From contig NZ_JACIFA010000002.1 in assembly GCF_014197135.1 (NCBI RefSeq), positions 1 through 64,000 on the forward strand: a stretch of 64,000 bases of DNA, written 5' to 3'. Each line of letters opens with the position of its first letter. The stretch's first letter is position 1. Of the stretch, positions 52,026-61,599 are shown piece by piece. The translations under genes and the position numbers were made by a program. Source of the DNA: Sphingomonas zeae. Lineage in GTDB: Bacteria > Pseudomonadota > Alphaproteobacteria > Sphingomonadales > Sphingomonadaceae. The notes under the pieces are model-generated. The model worked only from the letters and a program-made list of their open reading frames with translations. It was not told the origin of the DNA and ran no database searches.

Positions 52026-52786
52026 CCGTTCACTTCATTGGCGCCGGACCCGGCGCGCCCGATCTGCTGACCCTGCGCGGGCGCGACCTGATCGCCGCCT
52101 GCCCGGTCTGCCTCTATGCCGGATCGCTGGTGCCCGAGGCCGTGCTCGACCACTGCCCACCGGGTGCGAGGATCGTCAACACAGCGCCGATGACGCTCGA
52201 TGAGATCATGGCCGAAATCTCGGACGCGCATGCCAAGGGGCAGGACGTCGCCCGGCTCCATTCGGGCGACCTGTCGGTCTGGTCGGCGATGGGCGAGCAG
52301 GTGCGGCGGTTGCGTGAACTGGGCATCCCCGTCTCGGTGACGCCGGGCGTGCCGTCCTTCGCGGCGGCGGCGGCGGTGCTGGAAAGCGAGCTGACCCTGC
52401 CCGGCATCGCCCAGTCGGTCATTCTCACCCGCACCCCCGGCCGCGCCAGCGCAATGCCCGAGGGTGAATCGCTGACCGCCTTTGCTGCGACCGGCGCGAC
52501 GCTGGCCATCCATCTGTCGATCCACAATCTGGCCAAGGTCGTTGCCGACCTGACCCCGCATTATGGGGCCGACTGCCCGGTCGCGATCGTCTGGCGCGCC
52601 AGCTGGCCCGAACAGCGGATCGTCCGCGCGACGCTGGCCACCATCGAAGAGGCCGCCGCCGACGGGCCGGAGCGGACCGCGCTGATCCTGGTCGGCCGCG
52701 TTCTTGCCCCGAGCGATTTCGCCGAGAGCCGTTTGTACGCGGAGGGCTATGACCGCCGCTATCGCCCCGGAAACAGCCTGACATGA
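52022..52786 (+). CDS. cobM: Precorrin-4 C11-methyltransferase CobM
   Basis: CobM methylates C-11 of precorrin-4 to give precorrin-5. The 254-residue tetrapyrrole methylase shows [35 protein letters not shown], the SAM loop [17 protein letters not shown] and [14 protein letters not shown], followed by a conserved [15 protein letters not shown]. It overlaps cobE by 4 bp upstream and cobB by 4 bp downstream, within the tightly coupled right half of the operon. Confidence 0.95.
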   Translation: MTVHFIGAGPGAPDLLTLRGRDLIAACPVCLYAGSLVPEAVLDHCPPGARIVNTAPMTLDEIMAEISDAHAKGQDVARLHSGDLSVWSAMGEQVRRLRELGIPVSVTPGVPSFAAAAAVLESELTLPGIAQSVILTRTPGRASAMPEGESLTAFAATGATLAIHLSIHNLAKVVADLTPHYGADCPVAIVWRASWPEQRIVRATLATIEEAAADGPERTALILVGRVLAPSDFAESRLYAEGYDRRYRPGNSLT

Positions 52787-54090
52787 CTCCGGGATTGATG
52801 ATCGCCGCGCCCGCCTCGGGCACTGGCAAGACGACGGTGATGCTGGGCCTGCTCCGCGCGTTCCGCGATGCGGGGCTGGCTGTGCAGCCGTTCAAGAGCG
52901 GCCCCGACTATATCGATCCGGCCTTTCACCGCGCGGCCTGTGGGCGGGCGTCGTTCAACCTCGATGGCTGGGCGATGCCCGCAGCCCTGCTCGACACGCT
53001 GGGCCAGCGAGGGAGGGACGCGGACCTCGTGCTCGCGGAAGGCTCGATGGGGCTGTTCGACGGGGTCGCCAAACCGGGTGCTACCGGCATGGGCAGCAGC
53101 GCGGAAACCGCCAAGCGCATGGGCTGGCCGGTGATCCTGGTCATCGACGTGTCGGGACAGGCGCAATCGGCGGCGGCGACCGCGCTGGGTTTCGCGCGCT
53201 ATGACCCCGAATTGCGGGTGGCGGGCGTGATCCTCAACCGGGTGGCGAGCCCGCGTCACGAGCGGCTGGCCAAGCTCGGCTTCGAGGAGATCGGCCTGCC
53301 CGTGTTCGGCGCGCTGCCCCGGCGCGGCGACCTGGTCATCCCGGAGCGGCATCTCGGGCTGGTGCAGGCGGTTGAGCATCCCGAGCTTGACCGGTTGATC
53401 GGCGATTATGCGGCCTTCCTGGCCGCGCATGTCGATTTGGCGGCGATCCGCGCGGCGGCCTATGCCAAACCCTTTGCCGTCGCGTCCGGCACGCTCCCTC
53501 CACCCCCGGCGCAGCGGATCGCGCTGGCGCAGGATGCGGCCTTTTCCTTCGTCTATCCGCACATGCTGGAGGGCTGGCGCGCGGGTGGCGCGGAAATCTT
53601 GCTCTTCTCGCCGCTGGCCGACGAGGCACCGGATGCCTCGGCCGATCTTGTCTGGTTGCCCGGCGGCTATCCCGAGCTTCACGCCGGGCGGCTGGCGGCG
53701 GCGGAGACGTTCCGCAAGGGGCTCGCCGCCCACGCCGCGACCAAGCCGATCCACGGCGAGTGCGGCGGCTATATGGCGCTGGGCGAGGCGCTGGTCGATG
53801 CAGGCGGCGTCAGCCACCGCATGGCCGGGCTGCTCGGCCTCGTCACCAGCTATGCCAAGCGCAAGATGCATCTCGGCTATCGCCGCGCGACCCTGCTCGG
53901 CGAAGTGACGGGGATGCCCGAGGGCGCGGTGCTGGGCGGGCATGAGTTTCATTATTCGACCGTGCTCGAACAGCCCGACGCGGCACTCGCTCATGTCGTC
54001 GATGCGCAAGGCGAGGCGGTGCCCGAAACCGGATCGCGGCGGGGGCAGGTGACCGGCACCTTCTTCCATCTGGTGGCGCGCTGGTGGTGA
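52783..54090 (+). CDS. cobB: Cobyrinic acid a,c-diamide synthase CobB
   Basis: CobB amidates carboxyls a and c of hydrogenobyrinic acid with glutamine and ATP. The 435-residue enzyme has the P-loop [13 protein letters not shown] and the [11 protein letters not shown] motif in the N-terminal CbiA domain. The class-I glutaminase domain in the C-terminal half has the nucleophilic Cys in [14 protein letters not shown] and the GHEFHYS His near the end. It starts at ATG 52783 and its end overlaps cobA. Confidence 0.95.
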   Translation: MTPGLMIAAPASGTGKTTVMLGLLRAFRDAGLAVQPFKSGPDYIDPAFHRAACGRASFNLDGWAMPAALLDTLGQRGRDADLVLAEGSMGLFDGVAKPGATGMGSSAETAKRMGWPVILVIDVSGQAQSAAATALGFARYDPELRVAGVILNRVASPRHERLAKLGFEEIGLPVFGALPRRGDLVIPERHLGLVQAVEHPELDRLIGDYAAFLAAHVDLAAIRAAAYAKPFAVASGTLPPPPAQRIALAQDAAFSFVYPHMLEGWRAGGAEILLFSPLADEAPDASADLVWLPGGYPELHAGRLAAAETFRKGLAAHAATKPIHGECGGYMALGEALVDAGGVSHRMAGLLGLVTSYAKRKMHLGYRRATLLGEVTGMPEGAVLGGHEFHYSTVLEQPDAALAHVVDAQGEAVPETGSRRGQVTGTFFHLVARWW

Positions 54091-54809
54091 GCGGGTTCGT
54101 CCATCTGATCGGCGCGGGGCCGGGCGACCCCGAACTGCTGACGCTGAAGGCGGTGCGCTGTCTGGGCGCGGCCGATGTCGTGCTGTTCGACGACCTCGCC
54201 GCCGGGCCGATGCTGAGCCACGCGCGCAGCGGTGCCCAACTGATCGCGGTCGGCAAGCGCGCGGGCCGCGCCTCGCCCAAACAGGGTGAGATCGACCGGC
54301 TGCTGGTCGATCATGCCTTGGCGGGCAAGCGCGTGGTGCGCCTGAAGTCGGGCGATCCCGGCATCTTCGGGCGGCTGGAGGAAGAGATCGTCGCGCTGAA
54401 AGGCGCGGGCATCCCCTTCGAGATCGTCCCCGGCGTCAGCGCGGCGAGCGCGGCGGCGGCGGTGGCGGGCATTCCACTGACCCGGCGAGCCGAGGCGCGG
54501 CGGGTGCAGTTCGTGACCGGCCATGACGTGACCGGCGCGCTGCCTGCCGATCGCAACATGGCGGCATTGGCGGACGCGGGCGCGACGACCGTGGTGTTCA
54601 TGCCCAAGCGCACCTTTCCCGCGCTGGCCGAGGCGCTGGTCGCGCATGGCCTGTCGCCCGCGACGCCCGCGCTGATGGCCGAGCATGTCGGCTGCCCCGA
54701 TCAGCGCCTGACCCGCGCGACCGTGGGCGAACTGGCGACGCAACTGGCGGAGGGCGTGTCCGACAAGGCGGCGCTGATCCTCTATGGCCCGCTGATGGAG
54801 GACCTGTGA
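54087..54809 (+). CDS. cobA: Uroporphyrinogen-III C-methyltransferase CobA
   Basis: CobA makes precorrin-2 from uroporphyrinogen III by two SAM methylations, the entry point of the pathway. The 240-residue product has the family N terminus FVHLIGAGPGDPELLTLKAV, VGKRAGRASPKQGEI, the SAM loop LKSGDPGIFGR, and PGVSAASAAAAVAGIPLTRR. Two adjacent GTG codons (54084, 54087) could start it; GTG 54087 makes a GTGA overlap with the cobB stop and fits better. It lacks the CysG N-terminal module. Confidence 0.94.
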   Translation: MSGFVHLIGAGPGDPELLTLKAVRCLGAADVVLFDDLAAGPMLSHARSGAQLIAVGKRAGRASPKQGEIDRLLVDHALAGKRVVRLKSGDPGIFGRLEEEIVALKGAGIPFEIVPGVSAASAAAAVAGIPLTRRAEARRVQFVTGHDVTGALPADRNMAALADAGATTVVFMPKRTFPALAEALVAHGLSPATPALMAEHVGCPDQRLTRATVGELATQLAEGVSDKAALILYGPLMEDL

Positions 54810-55639
54810 TCCATCTCGACCTGATCGGCATCGGTACGGGCAATCCCGAGCACCTGACCCGTGCGGCGGAGGCCGCGATGCGCGCCGCCGACCTGATCCT
54901 GCTGCCGCGCAAGGCGGACAAGGCCGAATTGATCGACCTGCGCCGCGACATCTGCGCGCAGGTGCTGGCGGGGACAGCCGTGCGGGTGGTCGAGTTCGAC
55001 CTGCCGGTGCGCAGCGGCGAGGGGGCCTATCTCGATAGCGTCGAGCATTGGCATGATGCGATCGCCGAATGCTGGGCTGGGGCAATCGCGGCACATCTGC
55101 CCGGCGGCGGGCGGGTGGCGCTGCTCGTATGGGGCGACCCCTCGCTTTACGACAGCACGATCCGCATCGCCCGGCGGCTGGTGGCGGTGGAGCGGGTGAC
55201 GGTCGTGCCGGGAATCACCAGCCTTCAGGCTCTGTGCGCGGCACATGCGATCCCGTTCAACGCGGTCGGCGCGCCGGTGATGGTGACGACCGGGCGGCGT
55301 CTGCGCGACGGCGGCTGGCCCGACGGTGCGGACAGCGTCGCGGTGATGCTCGACGGCGGATGCGCGTTCACCACGCTGGATCAGCCGGATGCGGCGATCT
55401 GGTGGGGCGCGTATCTGGGCATGGCGCAACAGGCCATCGACGCCGGGCGGCTGGCGGATGTGGCGGAACGGATCGTCGCGCGGCGGGCCGAACTGCGGCG
55501 GGTCCATGGGTGGATCATGGATGTGTATCTGTTGCGGCGGGCGGGAGATTTGGCGGGGGAGGGCATTGCCCCCAGCGACGTCGCTTGCGGCGGCGCCCCC
55601 ACCCCAAACCCCTCCCCCCTGCCGGGAGGAGGGGCTTAA
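54806..55639 (+). CDS. cobF: Precorrin-6A synthase (deacetylating) CobF, with repeat-derived C-terminal tail
   Basis: CobF methylates C-1 and removes acetate to make precorrin-6A. The 277-residue protein starts GTG 54806 (MIHLDLIGIGTGNPEHLTRAA), overlapping the cobA stop, and shows LLPRKADKAELIDLR, the LVWGDPSLYDS loop and PGITSLQALCAAHA. The last about 25 residues (GIAPSDVACGGAPTPNPS-like, Pro/Gly-rich) and the stop codon lie inside repeat H, so the native tail seems to have been replaced or extended. It is the last plus-strand gene before the inverted cobO-cobU pair. Confidence 0.93.
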   Translation: MIHLDLIGIGTGNPEHLTRAAEAAMRAADLILLPRKADKAELIDLRRDICAQVLAGTAVRVVEFDLPVRSGEGAYLDSVEHWHDAIAECWAGAIAAHLPGGGRVALLVWGDPSLYDSTIRIARRLVAVERVTVVPGITSLQALCAAHAIPFNAVGAPVMVTTGRRLRDGGWPDGADSVAVMLDGGCAFTTLDQPDAAIWWGAYLGMAQQAIDAGRLADVAERIVARRAELRRVHGWIMDVYLLRRAGDLAGEGIAPSDVACGGAPTPNPSPLPGGGA

Positions 55640-55833
55640 TGCGGATCCGGCCGCCACAAACATCTCCCCTCCCGCAGGCGAGTTGTGGGTTGGCCATGCC
55701 CCCGGCATGGCCTGAACGATGCGGGGCATCGTTCACTCACAACTGGGCTGGGGGAGGGCGGGGCCACAGGCTGCATCGCTCGTGGCCTGGCCCCCACCCC
55801 AAACCCCTCCCCCCTGCCGGGAGGGGGGGCTTA
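55573..55833. repeat. Palindromic repeat H between cobF and cobO
   Basis: The unit contains AGCGACGTCGCTTGC and CCCCACCCCAAACCCCTCCC with CTGCCGGGAGGAGGGGCTT (55601-55639). A CCCTCCCGCAGGCGAG arm follows, then a second copy of CCCCACCCCAAACCCCTCCC with CTGCCGGGAGGGGG up to 55833. It includes nested palindromes (GCCATGCC...GGCATGGC and GAACGATG..CATCGTTC). It encodes the last codons of cobF and abuts the cobO stop. It is the closest relative of repeat G in cobN. Confidence 0.75.
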
Positions 55834-56433
55834 GAACTCGATGCCCTTTTGCGCCTTTACGCCCTGTTCGCGGAAGGGGTGCTTCACCTGCGTCATGTCC
55901 GTCACCAGGTCCGCCGCCTCGATCAGCGCCTCCGGGGCGTTGCGCCCGGTAATGACGATATGCGTCATCGCGCCCTTGGTGCCGAGCACTTCCAGCACCT
56001 CGTCGAGCGGCAGATAGTCGTAGCGCAGGACGATATTGAGTTCGTCCGCGACGATCAGGTCGTAGGACGGGTCGGCGATCATCCGCTTGACCTCGTCCCA
56101 AGCGGTGCGCGCTGTGGAGATGTCGCGGGCGCGGTCCTGGGTGTTCCAGGTGAAGCCTTCGCCCATCGCATGGAAATCGACTTCCGGAAAACGCGCCAGT
56201 ACCGCCGCTTCACCGGTGGTCATCGCGCCCTTCACGAACTGGACTATGCCGACCCGCATGTCGTGGCCGACTGCGCGGATCGCCATGCCGAGCGCGGCGG
56301 TGGTCTTGCCCTTGCCCTTGCCGGTATGGACGATGAGGAGACCCTTCTCCGCATCGCGCGCGGCGACCTTGCTATCCTGCGCGGCCTTCTTCTTGGCCAT
56401 GCGCTCGGCATGTTCGGCGTCGGTTCGCATCAT
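55831..56433 (-). CDS. cobO: Cob(I)yrinic acid a,c-diamide adenosyltransferase CobO
   Basis: CobO transfers the adenosyl group of ATP to cob(I)yrinic acid a,c-diamide. The 200-residue protein is of the BtuR/CobA-corrinoid type: P-loop HTGKGKGKTTAALG near residue 35, then GIVQFVKGAM and the DLIVADELNIVLRYDY motif. Start ATG 56433 makes an ATGA overlap with the cobU stop, with GGAG just upstream; the adjacent ATG 56430 is equally possible. It is the last gene of a short minus-strand operon, cobU-cobO. Confidence 0.94.
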   Translation of the reverse strand: MMRTDAEHAERMAKKKAAQDSKVAARDAEKGLLIVHTGKGKGKTTAALGMAIRAVGHDMRVGIVQFVKGAMTTGEAAVLARFPEVDFHAMGEGFTWNTQDRARDISTARTAWDEVKRMIADPSYDLIVADELNIVLRYDYLPLDEVLEVLGTKGAMTHIVITGRNAPEALIEAADLVTDMTQVKHPFREQGVKAQKGIEF

Positions 56434-56954
56434 TTCTCTCCTGAAAGCCGCAAGGGAAGCCCCGCCACCACCAGATCGGTCGCATCGCACACCCGCGCCA
56501 GCCGCTGGTTGAGCGTGCCCTGCGCATCGCGGAAGCGCCGGGCCAGCGCGTTGTCGGGGACGATGCCGAAGCCAACCTCGTTGCTGACCAGCACCACCGG
56601 GCATGGGGCGTCCTCCAGCGCCGCGACCAGCGCATCGCCCGCCGCCGCCAGATCGGCCTCGCCCAACAGCATATTGGTGAGCCACAAGGTCAGGCAGTCC
56701 ACCAGCAGCACGCGGTCGGAACGGCTATGCTCCGCGATGGCGTCGGCCAGCGCGAGCGGGGCCTCTACCGTCGTCCAGCGTTCGTCGCGGTCCGCCTGGT
56801 GCCGCGCGATGCGGTCGCGCATCTCGTCGTCCCAGGCTTGTGCGGTTGCGATGAAGCAGCCTTCAGGCGTCATGGCCTCTGCCAGCGCCTGCGCATGGCG
56901 GCTCTTGCCCGACCGGGCACCGCCGAGGACGAGGATGGTGCGGGGCTTCGTCAT
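56430..56954 (-). CDS. cobU: Adenosylcobinamide kinase/guanylyltransferase CobU (CobP)
   Basis: This bifunctional enzyme phosphorylates adenosylcobinamide and then attaches GMP for lower-ligand assembly. It is called CobP in the Pseudomonas denitrificans scheme. The 174-residue protein has the P-loop LGGARSGKSRHAQALAE, FIATAQAWDDEMRDRIARHQADR, and LVDCLTLWLTNML with VSNEVGFGIVP. The ATG at 56954 is used; an in-frame ATG at 56966 also exists. It diverges from cobD over 27 bp, so the two promoters must overlap neighbouring coding sequence. Confidence 0.94.
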   Translation of the reverse strand: MTKPRTILVLGGARSGKSRHAQALAEAMTPEGCFIATAQAWDDEMRDRIARHQADRDERWTTVEAPLALADAIAEHSRSDRVLLVDCLTLWLTNMLLGEADLAAAGDALVAALEDAPCPVVLVSNEVGFGIVPDNALARRFRDAQGTLNQRLARVCDATDLVVAGLPLRLSGEK

Positions 56955-56981
56955 GTCCGTCCGCATCGCGGGAGCAGGGCA

Positions 56982-57971
56982 ATGACGCAAGCGGAAATGG
57001 CGGCGCTGACCCATCATGGCGGCCGGATCGACGCGGCCATGGCGCTGTTCCCGAACGCGCCTGCGCCGTGGCTGGACCTGTCGACGGGGATTAATCCGGT
57101 GTCCTGGACCCCGCCCGCAGGGATGACCATCAATGCAGGCCCCTTGCCGGATCGCGGTGCGCTCGCCCGACTGGAGGCGCTGGCGGCGGCGCATTTCGGC
57201 GTCACGCCGGAGCGGGTCGCCGCGGTGCCGGGCAGTGAGATGGCGCTTCGCCTGTTGCCGTTGCTGGGGGTGGCCCAGCCGGTCATCGCGGTCCGCCCGA
57301 GCTATGGCACCCACGGCGCGGTCGCTTCCGTGCGGGTCGATCATGCCGCGCTGGACGATTGGGCAGGGCGGACCGGCGGCCTGCTCATCGCCAATCCCAA
57401 CAATCCCGATGGCGTCCATCGCTCGCCCGAACACCTCGCCCGTCTGGCCCAGGCGCAAGGACGGGCGGGCGGCTGGCTGCTTCTCGACGAAGCCTTTGCC
57501 GATGCGATGCCTGGCCCCGGCTTTGCCGGCGACGAGCATGTCGTGGTACTGCGCTCGTTCGGCAAGTTTTTCGGGCTGGCGGGGGTGCGGCTGGGCTTCG
57601 TCATCGCCGCGCCGGGCATATTGGCGCGGCTTCGCGAACTGCTGGGCGACTGGCCGGTGTCCACCCATGCGATCCTGTGGGGTAGCGCAGCCTATGCCGA
57701 TCGCGAGTGGATCGCCGCGACCCGCATCGCGCTTGTCGAACGCGCCCGCGCTCTGGATGCGGTTCTCGCGCGCCATGGTCTCGTCGCGCAAGGGGCATGT
57801 CCGTTGTTCCGCATGGTCGATACGCCCGCAGCGTCGGACCTGTTCCGGCGGCTGGCGGCGGCGGGCATCCTCGTCCGGCCTTTTGCCGATGCGCCCGAGC
57901 GCTTGCGTTTCGGCGTGCCCGCCGCGGAGGCGGAGCTTGAACGACTGGACAAGGCCTTGCGGCATGGCTGA
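56982..57971 (+). CDS. cobD: Threonine-phosphate decarboxylase-like aminotransferase CobD (P. denitrificans CobC)
   Basis: This PLP-dependent fold-type I enzyme supplies the (R)-1-amino-2-propanol phosphate side of the nucleotide loop. The 329-residue protein has HHGGRIDAAMALFP at the N terminus, LDLSTGINPVSW, the PLP lysine in RSFGKFFGLAGVRLGF, and ANPNNPDG. It starts at ATG 56982, and its last bases overlap cbiB by 8 bp. It heads the plus-strand unit cobD-cbiB-cobQ, without its own riboswitch. Confidence 0.9.
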   Translation: MTQAEMAALTHHGGRIDAAMALFPNAPAPWLDLSTGINPVSWTPPAGMTINAGPLPDRGALARLEALAAAHFGVTPERVAAVPGSEMALRLLPLLGVAQPVIAVRPSYGTHGAVASVRVDHAALDDWAGRTGGLLIANPNNPDGVHRSPEHLARLAQAQGRAGGWLLLDEAFADAMPGPGFAGDEHVVVLRSFGKFFGLAGVRLGFVIAAPGILARLRELLGDWPVSTHAILWGSAAYADREWIAATRIALVERARALDAVLARHGLVAQGACPLFRMVDTPAASDLFRRLAAAGILVRPFADAPERLRFGVPAAEAELERLDKALRHG

Positions 57972-58902
57972 TCCCGTGGCTCTGGTGGCGCTGGCGCTCG
58001 ATGCGGCGATCGGCTGGCCCGACCGGCTCTATGCGCGCATCGGGCATCCGGTGGGAGCGTTCGCCCGATTCCTGAATCTCGCCGAGCGGCTCGGCAACCG
58101 GCCCGACTGGCCCGAGGGCGTTCGGCGGGGCCTGGGCGTCCTGACCATGTTCTTCCTCATCGCGCTGACCGGCGGGGCGGCATGGTGGCTCGACCGGGAA
58201 TTGCACCTGCTGTTCGGCCGTTGGGGCTGGGTCGCGAGTGCCGTCCTGGCCTGGCCTGGCCTGGCGCAGCGCAGCCTTTACGTTCATGTGAGGCCCGTGG
58301 CAGCCGCGCTGATGCGTGGTGACCTGCCCGCCGCCCGAACCCTGGTTGCGCGGGTCGTGGGCCGCGATACCGACCGGCTGGACCAGGCGGGCGTTTCGCG
58401 CGCGGCGATCGAGACGCTGGCGGAGAGCTTTTGCGACGGCATCGTCGCGCCGCTGTTCTGGTTGCTTCTGCTCGGGCTGCCCGGGCTGTGGATGTACAAG
58501 GCGATCAACACCGCCGACAGCCTGATCGGGCATAAGGAGCCGCGCTGGCGGGCGTTCGGCTGGGCGGCGGCGCGGATCGATGACGGGGCGAATTGGGTGC
58601 CCGCGCGGATCGCCGGGCTGCTGGTCTGCGTGGCGGGGGCAGGCGGCTGGACCGTGATGAAACGGGATGCGCGCGCCCATGCCTCGCCCAATGCGGGCTG
58701 GCCTGAAGCGGCGATGGCAGGCGCGCTGGGCATCGCGCTGGCGGGGCCGGTCGCCTATGACGGCGTCACCCAGATCAAACCATGGATCGGACGCGAAGGG
58801 CGGGCGGCTTCGCCCAAGGACATCGTGATCGCTTTGCAAATCTACGCGCGCGCCTGTCTGTTGCTCTGGTTGATCGCGGGGGGCGTCGCATGGCTGGCGT
58901 GA
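57964..58902 (+). CDS. cbiB: Adenosylcobinamide-phosphate synthase CbiB (P. denitrificans CobD)
   Basis: This polytopic inner-membrane protein of 312 residues joins the aminopropanol (phosphate) arm to adenosylcobyric acid. Family features are [53 protein letters not shown] and [32 protein letters not shown], all in conserved cytosolic loops. The ATG at 57964 is used. It overlaps cobD at its start and cobQ at its end (13 bp). Confidence 0.93.
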   Translation: MADPVALVALALDAAIGWPDRLYARIGHPVGAFARFLNLAERLGNRPDWPEGVRRGLGVLTMFFLIALTGGAAWWLDRELHLLFGRWGWVASAVLAWPGLAQRSLYVHVRPVAAALMRGDLPAARTLVARVVGRDTDRLDQAGVSRAAIETLAESFCDGIVAPLFWLLLLGLPGLWMYKAINTADSLIGHKEPRWRAFGWAAARIDDGANWVPARIAGLLVCVAGAGGWTVMKRDARAHASPNAGWPEAAMAGALGIALAGPVAYDGVTQIKPWIGREGRAASPKDIVIALQIYARACLLLWLIAGGVAWLA

Positions 58903-60344
58903 TGATCCAGGGCACCGGCTCGGATGTCGGCAAGTCGGTGCTGGTCGCCGGGCTGTGCCGGGCCTTCGCCAATCGCGGCCTTCGCGTCCGCCCCTTCAAG
59001 CCGCAGAATATGAGCAACAATGCCGCCGCCACTCCGCAAGGCGGCGAAATCGGGCGGGCGCAGGCGACGCAGGCGATGGCGGCGCGGGTCGTACCGCATG
59101 TCGACATGAACCCCGTGCTGCTGAAGCCGCAGGGCGACCGCACCTCGCAACTGATCGTGCGCGGGCAGGTGCGGGGGATGCTCCCCGCCTCGAGATGGCG
59201 CGAGGGACGAATTGGGCTGCTTCCCGAGGTGGTGGACTGCTATCGCCGGTTGGAGACGGCGTGCGACCTCGTCATCGTCGAGGGAGCAGGCTCGCCCGCC
59301 GAGGTGAACCTGCGCGCGGGCGACATCGCCAATATGGGCTTTGCGAGGGCGGCGGGCGTGCCGGTGGTGCTGGCGGGCGATATCGATCGCGGCGGGGTGA
59401 TCGCATCGCTGGTCGGGACCAAGGCGGTGATCGACCCTGCGGATGCCGCGATGATCCGGGGGTTTCTGGTCAACAAGTTTCGCGGCGACCCGGCGCTGTT
59501 CGCCGATGGCATGGCGACGATCGCCGAGCATACCGGCTGGCACTCCCTGGGGCTGATCCCCTGGCTGGCGGACGCCGCCCGTCTCCCCAGCGAGGATGCC
59601 GTCATTCTGGAGCGGGGGCGAGCAAAGGCCGGGGGGCGGGTGGTCATCGCCTGTCCGATCACGCCACGCATCGCCAATTTCGACGATCTCGATCCGCTTC
59701 GCCTGGAGCCGCAGGTCGATCTGGTCATGGTCCGCCCCGGCGAGCCGATTCCCGATGCCGCGATGATCGTGCTCGCGGGGTCGAAGGCGACGATCGCCGA
59801 CCTCGCCTTCCTCCGCGCACAAGGGTGGAATATCGATATCGCCGCGCATCATCGGCGCGGGCGACCGGTGTTGGGGCTGTGCGGCGGATACCAGATGCTG
59901 GGCCGCTCGGTCGCCGATCCGGACGGCATCGAAGGGCCGGCGGGGAGCGTCGCCGGGCTGGGGCTACTCGACGTTCAGACCGTGCTGACCGGCGCGAAGA
60001 CGGTGCGGCCCGTGACGGGCGAGGCGCTGGGGGCGTCCTTTTCGGGCTATGAAATTCATCTCGGTCGCACGAGCGGCCCGGATACCGCGCGCCCTGTCGG
60101 TCGTCTCGCCGATGGCCGGGTGGAGGGAGCGATCAGCGCCGACGGGCTGGTCGCGGGCAGCTATGTTCACGGCCTGCTCGGCGAAGCAGGGCAGCGCGCG
60201 GCGTGGCTGGCGCGGATCGGCGTGGCAGGTCAGGGGCCGGATCACCACGCCGATGTCGATGCCGCGCTCGATGCGATCGCCGCCGTGCTGGAGGCGCATG
60301 TCGATTGCGATGCGCTGCTGCGGATCGCTCAGGGCAGGGCGTAG
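58890..60344 (+). CDS. cobQ: Cobyric acid synthase CobQ
   Basis: CobQ amidates the four remaining carboxyls (b, d, e, g) of adenosylcobyrinic acid a,c-diamide. The 484-residue glutamine-dependent enzyme has [45 protein letters not shown], and the glutaminase Cys in [10 protein letters not shown], with the SYVHGLL His segment near the end. The ATG at 58890 lies inside the cbiB end. Its 3' end overlaps the convergent cobV by 16 bp. Confidence 0.95.
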   Translation: MAGVMIQGTGSDVGKSVLVAGLCRAFANRGLRVRPFKPQNMSNNAAATPQGGEIGRAQATQAMAARVVPHVDMNPVLLKPQGDRTSQLIVRGQVRGMLPASRWREGRIGLLPEVVDCYRRLETACDLVIVEGAGSPAEVNLRAGDIANMGFARAAGVPVVLAGDIDRGGVIASLVGTKAVIDPADAAMIRGFLVNKFRGDPALFADGMATIAEHTGWHSLGLIPWLADAARLPSEDAVILERGRAKAGGRVVIACPITPRIANFDDLDPLRLEPQVDLVMVRPGEPIPDAAMIVLAGSKATIADLAFLRAQGWNIDIAAHHRRGRPVLGLCGGYQMLGRSVADPDGIEGPAGSVAGLGLLDVQTVLTGAKTVRPVTGEALGASFSGYEIHLGRTSGPDTARPVGRLADGRVEGAISADGLVAGSYVHGLLGEAGQRAAWLARIGVAGQGPDHHADVDAALDAIAAVLEAHVDCDALLRIAQGRA

Positions 60345-61045
60345 AGCGCGGCGGCCAGGAGCAGGGCGGTTTCGGTCAACTCGATGCCGGCCCCATGAAC
60401 ATCGCCGGTCACACCGCCCAGCTTGCGCCGGAACCATAGTGACAGGATCAGGATCGCCAAGGGCGCGGTGGCCAGCGGCGGATAAAGCAAGCCCAGCGCC
60501 AGTACGGCGATGGTCCAGCCGATCAGGTCGAGCGGCCGCACCGCCCGCGCGACCAGCGCGCCCAAACCGCCGGGGCGAAGCGGCGGCAGCAGCCGTGCCC
60601 AGACCAACGGCCCGATCCGCGCCGCCACCGGAATCAGGGCGACCACCGCCCAGCCGCCGGTGGGGACGCGGTGCAGCAGGACCAGCTTGGCGATCAACTG
60701 CATCGCCAGCGCCACGACGCCGAAGCTGCCGATATGCGGATCGGCCATCACCGACAACAGCCGCGACCGGTCGCCATGCGCCGCGCCCAGCCCGTCGGAC
60801 AGATCCGCCAGCCCGTCGAGATGCAGCGCCCCCGTCGCCCAGACCCAGGCGACCAGCGCCGCCAGCGCTCCCGTCCACGGATCGACTTGCGCGCCCAGCC
60901 AGCCAGCCCCCGCGATGATCACACCGATGACAAGCCCCACCACCGGATAGAGCCGAATGGCTGCGGCGAAATCCGCTTCGTCCGCGTCGACCCGTGGCAC
61001 CGGCAACCGGGTCAGAAAGCCGAGCGCGACGATCAGCGTCTTCAT
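60329..61045 (-). CDS. cobV: Adenosylcobinamide-GDP ribazoletransferase CobV (CobS)
   Basis: This membrane enzyme of 238 residues joins adenosylcobinamide-GDP and alpha-ribazole (phosphate), the final ring-closing step. It shows FLTRLPVPR near the N terminus, [41 protein letters not shown] (the DGLADLSDG-type motif) and several hydrophobic segments. The last gene of the riboswitch-3 operon, it overlaps cobC by 4 bp upstream and convergently overlaps cobQ by 16 bp. Confidence 0.93.
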   Translation of the reverse strand: MKTLIVALGFLTRLPVPRVDADEADFAAAIRLYPVVGLVIGVIIAGAGWLGAQVDPWTGALAALVAWVWATGALHLDGLADLSDGLGAAHGDRSRLLSVMADPHIGSFGVVALAMQLIAKLVLLHRVPTGGWAVVALIPVAARIGPLVWARLLPPLRPGGLGALVARAVRPLDLIGWTIAVLALGLLYPPLATAPLAILILSLWFRRKLGGVTGDVHGAGIELTETALLLAAALYALP

Positions 61046-61599
61046 GGGCAGACCAGCCCCGTCACCTGCGCGCTACGCGGCGCGCCGTCCCACACCTCCA
61101 GCGTGACCAGCGCGGCATAGGGCAGCGCGAACGACCAGCACGCACGAAGGTCGAAGCCGCACAGGACATGCAGCGCCGCGCGGATCGCGCCGCCATGGGT
61201 GACGACCAGCGTCGGCTCGGACGGCAGGTCGGCGATGGCCGCACGTACGCGGACGACCAGATCGGACCAGCGTTCGCCGCCCGGTGGCGGCGCGGCATCG
61301 GGATCGTCCCAGAAGCGGCGCATCGCCTCCGGGTCGATGTTGCTCGCCGCCAGCCCGTCCCATTCGCCGAAATCCAGCTCCCGCCAGCGCGGATCGACCT
61401 CCGCCGGGCCGATCGCTTCGGCACAGGCGCGCGCGCGTGACAGGTCGGAGGCGATACGGCGGGTGACGCTCAGCCCCGCCGCCTGCCCGACACAGGCCGC
61501 GATCCCCCGCGCCGTGGCGGGACTGTCGGTCCGCCCCAGCATCCGCCCCGTCAATTCGGGCTCGCCATGGCGGAGCAGATGGAGCCGGAAGGACGTCAC
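61042..61599 (-). CDS. cobC: Alpha-ribazole phosphatase-like histidine phosphatase CobC
   Basis: This 185-residue histidine phosphatase has the RHGEP phosphohistidine motif at the N terminus (LHLLRHGEPEL), a second conserved basic patch, DFGEWDG, and the catalytic His in VVTHGGAIRA. In cob clusters this enzyme removes phosphate from alpha-ribazole-5'-phosphate or adenosylcobalamin-phosphate. It overlaps cobT and cobV by 4 bp each, in the riboswitch-3 operon. Histidine phosphatases have mixed specificity, so the substrate is assigned by context. Confidence 0.88.
   Translation of the reverse strand: MTSFRLHLLRHGEPELTGRMLGRTDSPATARGIAACVGQAAGLSVTRRIASDLSRARACAEAIGPAEVDPRWRELDFGEWDGLAASNIDPEAMRRFWDDPDAAPPPGGERWSDLVVRVRAAIADLPSEPTLVVTHGGAIRAALHVLCGFDLRACWSFALPYAALVTLEVWDGAPRSAQVTGLVCP

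Noticed and set aside
43589-55833. Repeats G and H as a CRISPR array or an integron attC array
   Set aside because: The repeats are palindromic and dispersed, with no regular spacer series, no cas genes and no integrase nearby.
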